Positions 21,615 through 28,026 of a DNA stretch of 31,262 nt are shown piece by piece. Position 1 is the first letter of the stretch. Every line of letters starts with the position of its first letter. The translations under genes were made by a program, and so were the position numbers. The notes beneath the pieces are model-generated. The model did no database searches. It saw nothing but the letters and a program-made list of their open reading frames with translations, and had not been told where the DNA came from. Location of the stretch: positions 1 to 31,262 of the IMG/VR virus record IMGVR_UViG_3300029286_003703; one strand, written 5' to 3'. The stretch is from a virus.

Positions 21615-23254
21615 TCCTCGCCTCCTTCTTCGGGTTTATTCGGATCTGCCGGCGGTTGGGAGGATCCCGGACTAATAGCCGAAACCGGCGCGGGGGGCGC
21701 GGGCAGCAGATCGTTCTTTTTCAGCATCCGTTTCTCTTTGGCCATCTGCCGGACGTTCGCCTCAAAGTCACCGCCGGTCAGCAGCGCGGTCTCCTCATCC
21801 AGGGTGGAGAACATCCCATTTACCCTGTCCTTTGCCGCGTCGACATCTTTCTGCGGATCCACATAGCCGGGGCTATCGCCCACCCAGAGGGATCCGCAAT
21901 AGGCCTTTCGGACGAGCGGGTCGGAGAAAAATCCGGGGGCGGCGATCCGACCGGAGGCGATGGCCTCATAGAGCCAGATCTCATAGATCGGCTGGCAGAA
22001 TGTCGAGACGAGCCAGACCCGGCGGGAGCGGAAGAAACGCCAGGCCTCCAGGAGGGCGGCGCGGGACGCCGAGTAGCTGGATTGAAAATGCCGGATCAAC
22101 ACCTCGAAGGGGATTCCAAGCGCCGCGCCGATCTGCTCAAGTATCGATTTCACGAACGGATCAAAGGATGTGTTCGGGCGGCCGGGGTTCGCGCTTTCAA
22201 TGCTTTCATTTTTTTTGAGGCCGACGATCGCGCCGTTGCCGAGTTTCATATCGTCGTCTGCGGCCGCCGCGCCGGTCTCGACACCCATCCCGGTCGTCAC
22301 GTCGAATTCCAGCGCGCCGCTTTCCGACTTTACAAACACGGTGAACAGGCCGGAGACGACCGCCGCCATGAGTTCTGCCTCGGTGTAGCGGTCCAGTTGC
22401 TTGAGGGTCTCCATTACCGGCGCCAGGAACGGGACGCCGCGCGTCTGGCCGGGCCGGGTCATTTCGTAAAGATGCAGGACGTTGCGGAGGCCGATTTTCG
22501 CGCCGAAGGCGGGCACGACTTTCCAGGTTCCGCCGTCCCTCTTCCAGAACCGCGTCTGGCCGGGATGCTGGTTCATAACGTGATAGGCAATGGGCGCGCC
22601 TGTGGCGGGGTCCTTCTGCACGCCGGCGGTAAGTGTTTCCGTGTCCGATTTCCAATTTTCATTGCAGACCCGGTCCGCCTCGACGAGTTGGACTTTGAGA
22701 GAATAGGGAGAACCCTCCCGGTCAATTCGGGGAAGGAGGGCGAATACGTCGCCATTCTCCAGCGTCTGCCGGAAGGCGAGCGCCTGCAGGCCGAAGAAAT
22801 TCAGCGTCCGGGAAATGTCGCACTCCTGAGACTCGGAGAAAAGACGCCACTCGCGTTCGGTATGATCTTCCCAGGCGTCGGCCGCGTCTTCGGTCAGATT
22901 GAGAAATTCGGAATCGACGCGGGATTGCAGTTTCAGGCCGGTGCCGACGACGTTGGCAATCGACGTTCCGACGGCGCCGACGGCGATCGGGGCGTTTCGG
23001 ATCAGATCGCGGGAGCGCTCGCGGAGGAGCGGGAGGTCATACAGGATGTCGGCGTCGGCGTCGGCGTTTTGCGTGCTCCATTCTTTCAACGCCCGGCGCG
23101 TGCGGGATGCGCCGTTGAAAGAGCCGGAAAGGGACTCGAACGCCCGCGCCCGGATCCGGCGAGCCCCGCGAACGGGATCGAAGTAGTTGACGATCCGGTC
23201 GATGGTATTCATGAGGTCGGAGCCAGGTCTTTTTCTCTTAGTTGCGTTCAACAT
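21611..23254 (-). CDS. Portal protein, lambda type
   Basis: This protein has 547 residues. It forms the dodecameric ring at one capsid vertex through which DNA enters and leaves. Family marks of Phage_portal_2 are visible: WSTQNADADADILYDLPLLR and ERSRDLIRNAPIAVGAVGTS near residues 60-105, RQTLENGDVFALLPRIDREG, then VLHLYEMTRPGQTRGVPFLA near residue 265, and LGIPFEVLIRHFQSSYSASR near residue 385. The C-terminus is a Pro-rich tail (PAPPAPVSAISPGSSQPPAD). The start overlaps the gpW-like gene by 7 bases; a Met at residue 15 is an alternative. The neighbours gpW-like, portal, protease/scaffold follow lambda's W-B-C/Nu3 order. Confidence 0.9.
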   Translation of the reverse strand: MLNATKRKRPGSDLMNTIDRIVNYFDPVRGARRIRARAFESLSGSFNGASRTRRALKEWSTQNADADADILYDLPLLRERSRDLIRNAPIAVGAVGTSIANVVGTGLKLQSRVDSEFLNLTEDAADAWEDHTEREWRLFSESQECDISRTLNFFGLQALAFRQTLENGDVFALLPRIDREGSPYSLKVQLVEADRVCNENWKSDTETLTAGVQKDPATGAPIAYHVMNQHPGQTRFWKRDGGTWKVVPAFGAKIGLRNVLHLYEMTRPGQTRGVPFLAPVMETLKQLDRYTEAELMAAVVSGLFTVFVKSESGALEFDVTTGMGVETGAAAADDDMKLGNGAIVGLKKNESIESANPGRPNTSFDPFVKSILEQIGAALGIPFEVLIRHFQSSYSASRAALLEAWRFFRSRRVWLVSTFCQPIYEIWLYEAIASGRIAAPGFFSDPLVRKAYCGSLWVGDSPGYVDPQKDVDAAKDRVNGMFSTLDEETALLTGGDFEANVRQMAKEKRMLKKNDLLPAPPAPVSAISPGSSQPPADPNKPEEGGEE

Positions 23255-23463
23255 GGCGTGATCCCCTTGATCGCCCGGCCGCCGCGGCTCTTTTCCTGCA
23301 CCTTGGCATCCCAGAATTCTACGGATTTGCGGATTTCAGCGGCATTGGCGAGGGTCAGGGTTTTATCGCCCAAAGAAAAAGTCTGCCCCGATGCGACGGC
23401 AGTGGACGCCGCGATCCAAACGGCAAGTTGTGCGGATGCTTGTGCGAGGGTGATTCCGGCCAT
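23248..23463 (-). CDS. gpW/DUF6148-like head-tail joining protein
   Basis: This protein has 71 residues, starting MAGITLAQASAQLAVWIAAS. A helix, then TAVASGQTFSLGDKTLTLANA (the short hairpin plus Ala-rich region typical of the family), then EIRKSVEFWDAKVQEKSRGG. Proteins of this size and pattern directly before a lambda-type portal gene are gpW- or DUF6148-like and, in lambda, plug the portal after packaging. The ATG lies behind GGGGGAAAG, a purine-rich site. It overlaps the portal start by 7 bases. Confidence 0.75.
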   Translation of the reverse strand: MAGITLAQASAQLAVWIAASTAVASGQTFSLGDKTLTLANAAEIRKSVEFWDAKVQEKSRGGRAIKGITPC

Positions 23464-23547
23464 CTTTCCCCCTAAATGTGGTGGTCAAATTCGATGGCTC
23501 CACCATATCATGGGGTTTTGGGGGAAATTGGCTTTCGCGTGTAATTT

Positions 23548-23580
23548 GGGGGTCGGTTGGGGGTCGGTTGGGGGTCAGTT
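23548..23580. repeat. Three tandem 11-bp repeats
   Basis: Plus-strand units GGGGGTCGGTT, GGGGGTCGGTT and GGGGGTCAGTT lie end to end in the 144-base gap between the HTH gene (stop 23608) and the gpW-like gene. On the transcribed strand this is a C-rich run of ACCCCC boxes about 85-118 bases upstream of the gpW-like start. It could be a protein-binding leader element; no promoter box is clear. Confidence 0.7.
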
Positions 23581-23607
23581 AAGTGTTATTTTACTTGACA
23601 GCTTTTT

Positions 23608-23847
23608 TTAGACGTGTGAGTCGCCTATCGTTTCTTCTTCTTCCATCGGCATTTTTTTCATGGAAATTCTTGTATAAGCCTTCATGAACTCATCGAGGTT
23701 ATCCATATGAGCAATCCAACGCCGATCTTCATAGCGAGCCGGGAGACCGCGTTCTATATATTTTTTGAACATATAATCAGAAAGATTCCCAAGATATCCC
23801 TTTATTTCGTCTTTGCTGGTGAGAATTTTACAGGACTTGGCAACCAT
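23608..23847 (-). CDS. Small helix-turn-helix protein next to the terminase
   Basis: This protein has 79 residues from the ATG at 23847, which overlaps the terminase stop as TAATG; longer readings begin inside the terminase gene. Sequence: MVAKSCKILTSKDEIKGYLG, NLSDYMFKKYIERGLPARYE, DRRWIAHMDNLDEFMKAYTR. The pattern (helix, turn, recognition helix ending GLP, short wing RWIAH, helix) is that of MerR/excisionase-type winged HTH proteins. The C-terminus is acidic and Met-rich. Possible roles are a packaging cofactor or a late regulator binding the repeat-bearing region directly downstream. Confidence 0.65.
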   Translation of the reverse strand: MVAKSCKILTSKDEIKGYLGNLSDYMFKKYIERGLPARYEDRRWIAHMDNLDEFMKAYTRISMKKMPMEEEETIGDSHV

Positions 23848-25883
23848 TATTCCACCCCCTTGGAGAGAACCCGGTGCTTTGTTCCGGCTGCATGGCCAGG
23901 TTCTTTTTTCGATTTCAGATACGCCGCCAGCATCTTGAGCGACGGGAGCCATTCGCTGTCGGCGCAGGCCGCGGCGATCACCTCGGCGTCGAGTATATGA
24001 TTGTCGCGACGCAGACGCTTCCAGTAAGTCTTGCCGCGCCGGTCGCGGCAGAACTCCTCAGCCAGGAGCTGCCGGGCGTAGTCGATCCCCGTTTCGGCAT
24101 GGAGGAAGAACCGCTGCGTCTCCCCCTCCTTGCGCTCCATCCGCCAGTGGATCACCGCCTTGAACTGATCCGTGTGGAGGAGCCGCAACTCCAGACCTCC
24201 CGGGATCGGTTTGTTCGACCGGGGCAATTTATCAATTTGCGTCGCCCGGACGCGGTTGATATGCTCCCGGTGGGTCGCTCCCTTGGTGCCATAGACGCGG
24301 CCTGGGGGCTGCCGGCGGAGCCACTGATAGATCTCCTCCGTCCGGGTCCAGATGTTTTCATCGGTTGCGCCGCCTCCGGTATCCATCCCGGCGCGCCAGA
24401 TCCCCATTGTCTCTTCCGGTCTCTTTCCCTCGATCGGATAGCGGGTCTGGAAGACAAGGGTCTCCACATCGGCGAACGTCGTCAGGTATCCATACTGGAT
24501 CAACCAGGAGGAGAGGTCCTCCGCCCAGGCGCGAACGACAAACCAGAAGCCGTCCTTCTGGGCGTCGATACCGGCGGTGAGGGCGACCGCCTCCTTGGGA
24601 ACGATCCCTCCGGGGAGGGCCGTCTTGTGGGTCAGTACGCCGCTCTCCTTCTTCGGGAGGACCGATTCCTTCCAGACCTCCGCCTTGTGCTGCGTGATGA
24701 AAACCATGAGTTTGCCCGGGTCCTCCAGGCCGCGCAGGTAGGCGGCGACGACCGAAGAGAGCGAAACGAACGGCGAGCAGTAGGACGGCAGATGGAACGC
24801 CACGACTTGGGGCCGCTCGACCGGCTCCTCCGCCTGCCAGAAGCCCTTGGCGACAGCCATGTCGCGCTTGTGATCGTCCCAAAACATCCCGCAGACCTCG
24901 CACTGGTATTCGGCCAGGCGCTTCCGGACGATCTCCCGCGGGTCGTGGCAGTTTTGCGGCCAGACAAACTGGCCGAAGTGCATCACCTGGGCGGCGCCGC
25001 AGATCGGGCAGAGAACATGATAGCGGCGCAGTTCGTCGGCATCCTGCTCGATCGCGCGGCCGATGTAGCCGGATTCATCCGCCGGGGTGGACAAATCGAT
25101 GATTTTCTTTGTAAACGGGTAGGCATTCGTCCGGATCTCGGAGAGGGCAAGCGGATCGGCTTCCTTCCCGGAGAAGTCCGGGAACTTGTCGAGCTCATCG
25201 CGGATCAGATACTTGATCGACTCGGAGGAGAGCTCCGCGGCGGAGGTGGCCCAGGCCATCATGAAATCCATCCCGTTTGTGAAATTGACGGCGAGGGTGG
25301 TTATATCCGACACGCTGGAGCCGAGGAGCTCGGCGATCCGGGGCGTTCCTTTGAACATGGGGATGACGCGCCGGCGGGATATCCTCTTTGTCACCTTCTC
25401 ATCCGGGCCGACATACATCGCCGGGCCGGGGTCCTGGTCGATCATGTGGCATAAGAAATTAAAGGCGACCTGGGTCTTGCCGGTCTGCGGGGCAAACTGG
25501 AGGATGATCCGGCGGACGAACGGCTCGCAGATGCAGTCCATCGGACCGACCAGATAGGGGGTGACATCATTCCGCCAGCGGCCGGTCATAGGGCCATTGG
25601 TGACGACACGGTGGCGGGCGGCCCACTGGGAGGTGGTGATCCGCTCCTTCCGGCGGAAGATCCGCCGCTCGCCCGGGGTAAAAACAATCGTCTCCGGAGG
25701 CGGTGGGGGAGGCGCCGGGGGAAGGGTGTGAACCAGGCTGGCATTGATTTTTCCCCTTATGATCCATTGCGCCGCGGTGGTATCGTTTAACCTGGGCGAT
25801 TTATGGGGGCCGATTCCGACCGATCGGTCGGAAAAACAGCCGATTTTCGGTTTCAGGGGGGCGGTGGAGAGGGTGGCGGTCAT
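23847..25883 (-). CDS. Terminase large subunit, GpA family
   Basis: This protein has 678 residues. It is the packaging motor: ATPase translocation plus nuclease cutting of concatemers. Motifs: RITTSQWAARHRVVTNGPMT near residue 70, Walker A-type ILQFAPQTGKTQVAFNFLCH near residues 127-146, Walker B-type IKYLIRDELDKFPDFS near residue 225, and CPICG ... CEVCG zinc-binding pairs at residues about 290-332. The nuclease part has AGIDAQKDGFWFVVRAWAED near residue 435 and GMDTGGGATDENIW near residue 490. Both ends overlap neighbours by TAATG. The preceding gene is Nu1-like, so cos-type packaging as in lambda is likely. A cos site was not found. Confidence 0.92.
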   Translation of the reverse strand: MTATLSTAPLKPKIGCFSDRSVGIGPHKSPRLNDTTAAQWIIRGKINASLVHTLPPAPPPPPPETIVFTPGERRIFRRKERITTSQWAARHRVVTNGPMTGRWRNDVTPYLVGPMDCICEPFVRRIILQFAPQTGKTQVAFNFLCHMIDQDPGPAMYVGPDEKVTKRISRRRVIPMFKGTPRIAELLGSSVSDITTLAVNFTNGMDFMMAWATSAAELSSESIKYLIRDELDKFPDFSGKEADPLALSEIRTNAYPFTKKIIDLSTPADESGYIGRAIEQDADELRRYHVLCPICGAAQVMHFGQFVWPQNCHDPREIVRKRLAEYQCEVCGMFWDDHKRDMAVAKGFWQAEEPVERPQVVAFHLPSYCSPFVSLSSVVAAYLRGLEDPGKLMVFITQHKAEVWKESVLPKKESGVLTHKTALPGGIVPKEAVALTAGIDAQKDGFWFVVRAWAEDLSSWLIQYGYLTTFADVETLVFQTRYPIEGKRPEETMGIWRAGMDTGGGATDENIWTRTEEIYQWLRRQPPGRVYGTKGATHREHINRVRATQIDKLPRSNKPIPGGLELRLLHTDQFKAVIHWRMERKEGETQRFFLHAETGIDYARQLLAEEFCRDRRGKTYWKRLRRDNHILDAEVIAAACADSEWLPSLKMLAAYLKSKKEPGHAAGTKHRVLSKGVE

Positions 25884-26479
25884 TATTGGTCCTCCTCATC
25901 TTCATCGTCCTCTGTCCTGGCATCGCTGTCCGGCGGCGGGAGCGGGACCTTGAATTCCCGCTCTTCAGAATAGCGGGCCAGAAACGCCTCGACGCGGCCG
26001 AGGATCCAATCGATCACGTCGGGGATCTTGCCGGCGTCTCCGGCCGCCAGGGAGACGATCCCGCCCGTCTCGGCCCTGGCGAACGTCTCAAGGTCGTTCC
26101 GGAAGATCGCGGCGCGCCTGGCCAGCTCCGCCTCGAAGAGCTCCTTCGGCACGTAGGCGCCGGAGAATGTCTCCGCCTTCATCGTCCAGTGGCGCGCCTG
26201 GGCCTTGGTCTTGTCGATCTCGGCGATGAGCTTTTCCTGCTGGAGCTTGTCGAGCTTCCCGGACTCGCTGCCGTCCTTGCGCCGGAGGTAGGCCGCAGCG
26301 TAGCGCTCGACATCGGCGATCCGGAAGGAGCCGTCCGGCTGCAGGCGGAGCTTCCCCTCCTTCCGGTGATTATAGACGGCCGACTTTTTAACCTTCCACC
26401 CCTGGGCGGACAGATAATCCACCACGGCCAGGACATTCTGCAGGGATCCGTCTGTCGGTTGCGCATTTTCTTCAGGCAT
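25883..26479 (-). CDS. Terminase small subunit, Nu1-like
   Basis: This protein has 198 residues. Residues about 14-70 form a winged HTH (LQNVLAVVDYLSAQGWKVKK, SAVYNHRKEGKLRLQPDGSF, RIADVERYAAAYLRRKDGSE) like the DNA-binding domain of lambda Nu1. Then a long helical dimerisation part (KLIAEIDKTKAQARHWTMKA, FEAELARRAAIFRNDLETFA). The C-terminus is acidic (DSDARTEDDEDEEDQ). The role is recognition of the packaging site and recruitment of the large subunit. Its stop shares a base with the large subunit's start, so both are made in coupled fashion. It overlaps the zinc-ribbon gene upstream by 8 bases. Confidence 0.85.
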   Translation of the reverse strand: MPEENAQPTDGSLQNVLAVVDYLSAQGWKVKKSAVYNHRKEGKLRLQPDGSFRIADVERYAAAYLRRKDGSESGKLDKLQQEKLIAEIDKTKAQARHWTMKAETFSGAYVPKELFEAELARRAAIFRNDLETFARAETGGIVSLAAGDAGKIPDVIDWILGRVEAFLARYSEEREFKVPLPPPDSDARTEDDEDEEDQ

Positions 26480-26948
26480 TGGTGATCACCATCATCCCCT
26501 TGACTCGTTCCAGGGCCTTGGACTTAATATCCCAGAGGCGGACCGTCTCCGGGCTGATCCTCAAAATCCGCGCAATCTCGCGGTGCGGAATGTCAAAATG
26601 CAAAAAGGCGGCAAGGAGAATGACCTCCCGGAAATCCATATGACAGCCGCCGAGGAATGTCCCGGTCAGGGCGGTGAAGAATTTGCCGCAGGCGCGGCAG
26701 CAGATCCGGCGACCTTCCCAGAATCGCCGCAAGGCGATGTCCGACAACGGGACGCGACATTTGGGGCAGGTAATCTGACCGGCGCCATGGATCCCCGATA
26801 GTATCCATCGACGGCAGAAACCCTCATCTAAAAAGCCAGCCCCGAATTGACAGCCAACATCCCTGGGGGTGAACGACCGCGGCTCGGTTGCGGGTGGATC
26901 GATCTCCGGCCTGAGATTCTGAATTGCATTAATTTTAATGGATTCCAT
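26472..26948 (-). CDS. Zinc-ribbon/HTH protein resembling a transposase N-terminus
   Basis: This protein has 158 residues. Residues about 60-92 form a zinc ribbon: ITCPKCRVPLSDIALRRFW, then RRICCRACGKFFTALTGTFL. Then HMDFREVILLAAFLHFDIPH and a helix-turn-helix REIARILRISPETVRLWDIK, residues about 118-145. This zinc ribbon, Phe-Thr-x-x-x-Gly-Thr and HTH order is that of the N-terminal part of IS1595/IS1-type transposases, but no DDE nuclease follows. It ends right after the HTH and overlaps the small terminase by 8 bases. It is probably a phage DNA-binding protein, perhaps a late regulator or packaging aid, built from a transposase domain. Confidence 0.6.
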   Translation of the reverse strand: MESIKINAIQNLRPEIDPPATEPRSFTPRDVGCQFGAGFLDEGFCRRWILSGIHGAGQITCPKCRVPLSDIALRRFWEGRRICCRACGKFFTALTGTFLGGCHMDFREVILLAAFLHFDIPHREIARILRISPETVRLWDIKSKALERVKGMMVITNA

Positions 26949-26960
26949 TATTCCATCCAG

Positions 26961-27455
26961 TTATTTTTCCCGAAGTAGTGAAAAGTCGAGGTTTGAATTA
27001 CCGTGAATCGAAGGCTTTGCTGACAGGACCCGCGCTGAAAATTTCGGATCGCCGGTTGGTTGCTGGCTCTGATTTGTGAGGCGCGAATCGACTTGGTAGT
27101 GGATCAACAATGGGACATCAATGCCGGCGGCGATCATAGTTTTTAAATCTGCAGTTGCATCTTGGAGGAGACCGAACAGATTCATTGCGATCTGTGCTCG
27201 CCCGTTCTTTATATCGGCATTGTTGATCCCAGGTTCGAACTTCAGGCCGACCGATCCAAAGCGTTCATACAAGATCACCCCCTGGTCCTGATGCTTGCGC
27301 ATGTATTCGATCAGGAGGATGACTGATGTGCTTGTCATCCAGGGTTCTGCTCTGCCAGGGGCTGAGGCATGGTCATCATAGTCGGCGGAAGTGAATCCCG
27401 TTTCAAGATCGCTCTGTTTCTTCTGTCTCATTGGATCGTATTTCGTGAAGTCCAT
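26961..27455 (-). CDS. Hypothetical protein (164 residues) downstream of the iteron region
   Basis: It begins MDFTKYDPMRQKKQSDLETG behind GGAGGG. The central part is mixed alpha-beta (MTSTSVILLIEYMRKHQDQG, VILYERFGSVGLKFEPGINN) with a helix (IAMNLFGLLQDATADLKTMI), and a polar Ser/Gln-rich C-terminus (SRLTNQSQQPTGDPKF). No catalytic motif or membrane span. It is the first gene after the candidate origin and precedes the zinc-ribbon gene by 12 bases. Base composition is more AT-rich than the terminase genes. Not recognised. Confidence 0.6.
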   Translation of the reverse strand: MDFTKYDPMRQKKQSDLETGFTSADYDDHASAPGRAEPWMTSTSVILLIEYMRKHQDQGVILYERFGSVGLKFEPGINNADIKNGRAQIAMNLFGLLQDATADLKTMIAAGIDVPLLIHYQVDSRLTNQSQQPTGDPKFSARVLSAKPSIHGNSNLDFSLLREK

Positions 27456-27561
27456 TCTTAATTCCCTCCACTTTGCCTACTGCCAGCAGCTGGATCGCCG
27501 CAACGATCGCTCCACTTTGGCCGTGTTTTTGACCGTCTTCCTCCACCAACAAAACACAGAA

Positions 27562-27672
27562 AAGCGGAAACCCGCTCTGGCATTGGTCTGATCCAAGTGA
27601 TCCAAGCGAATCCAAGCGGATGATCCAAGCGGAAACCCGCTCTGGCATTGGTCTGATCCAAGTGATCCAAGC
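27562..27672. repeat. 46-bp direct repeat (two copies, 65-bp period)
   Basis: Bases 27562-27607 and 27627-27672 are identical. Each copy holds AGCGG-AAAC-CCGCT, a small hairpin, followed by CTGGCATTGGTC and two end-to-end TGATCCAAG iterons. Between the copies lie two more iteron-like words (AATCCAAG, TGATCCAAG). Perfect identity suggests a recent duplication or selection for paired protein sites. Confidence 0.85.
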
Positions 27673-27855
27673 TATTTCTTACAAATTCAAATTTAAGTCT
27701 CAGAAAATGAATGATGTGCAAAAAAAATATAGATGCATACGCGCGCGCGCGCATGTGTATAATGTTGAATTTCGCTTGGATCACTTGGATCACTTGGATC
27801 AGATCAGTATTGACGCGGGGTTTTTGATCCAGGTGGATACTTTCCGCTTGGATCA
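27589..27855. other. Candidate replication origin with opposed 9-bp iterons
   Basis: Five TGATCCAAG words (27589, 27598, 27621, 27654, 27663) plus a degenerate one at 27609 lie on the left in one orientation. On the right, CTTGGATCA, the same word inverted, occurs at 27775, 27784, 27793 and 27847, with TGATCCAGG at 27825. The middle (27673-27774) is AT-rich. The block lies in a 571-base non-coding gap directly downstream of the primase-helicase gene, where phage origins often sit. The reading frames across it are repeat artefacts. The rest of the gap (27856-28026, 27456-27561) shows no clear element. Alternatively a regulator-binding operator region. Confidence 0.65.
27733..27761. other. 29-base alternating purine-pyrimidine tract
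   Basis: A strictly alternating R-Y run whose core is a (CG)n stretch from 27740 to 27752, between the two iteron clusters and beside an A-tract. Such runs can adopt Z-DNA under supercoiling and could assist local melting. Confidence 0.6.
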
Positions 27856-28026
27856 ACCTGGAACAAAAAGGCAAAAATGGGACGATGTTTGTCAAAAACA
27901 GACCAAATGACGTACATCTGCCGGGCGACCGGACTGCGGTATTAACTTTTTTGGCCGTCGAATACCCCAGGGGATCGGGGGCGCGGAGAACGGCGACACT
28001 TTTCAACCTCATAAATATTTCCTTTG

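Noticed and set aside
21377-23611. A 744-codon open frame on the plus strand
   Set aside because: It lies opposite the portal and protease genes, whose families are clear. It is Arg/Gly/Pro-rich, as expected from the antisense of GC-rich codons, and has no recognisable domain.
23874-25454. A 526-codon open frame on the plus strand
   Set aside because: Antisense of the large terminase gene. The long opening is a GC-rich codon artefact and there is no ribosome site or family match.
27758-27763. TATAAT on the plus strand, a possible -10 box
   Set aside because: No acceptable -35 box 16-18 bases upstream, and no plus-strand gene follows.
27541-27900. Possible CRISPR array, because of repeated words
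   Set aside because: The repeats are 9-base iterons in tandem and inverted order, without regular 30-40 base spacers or cas genes.
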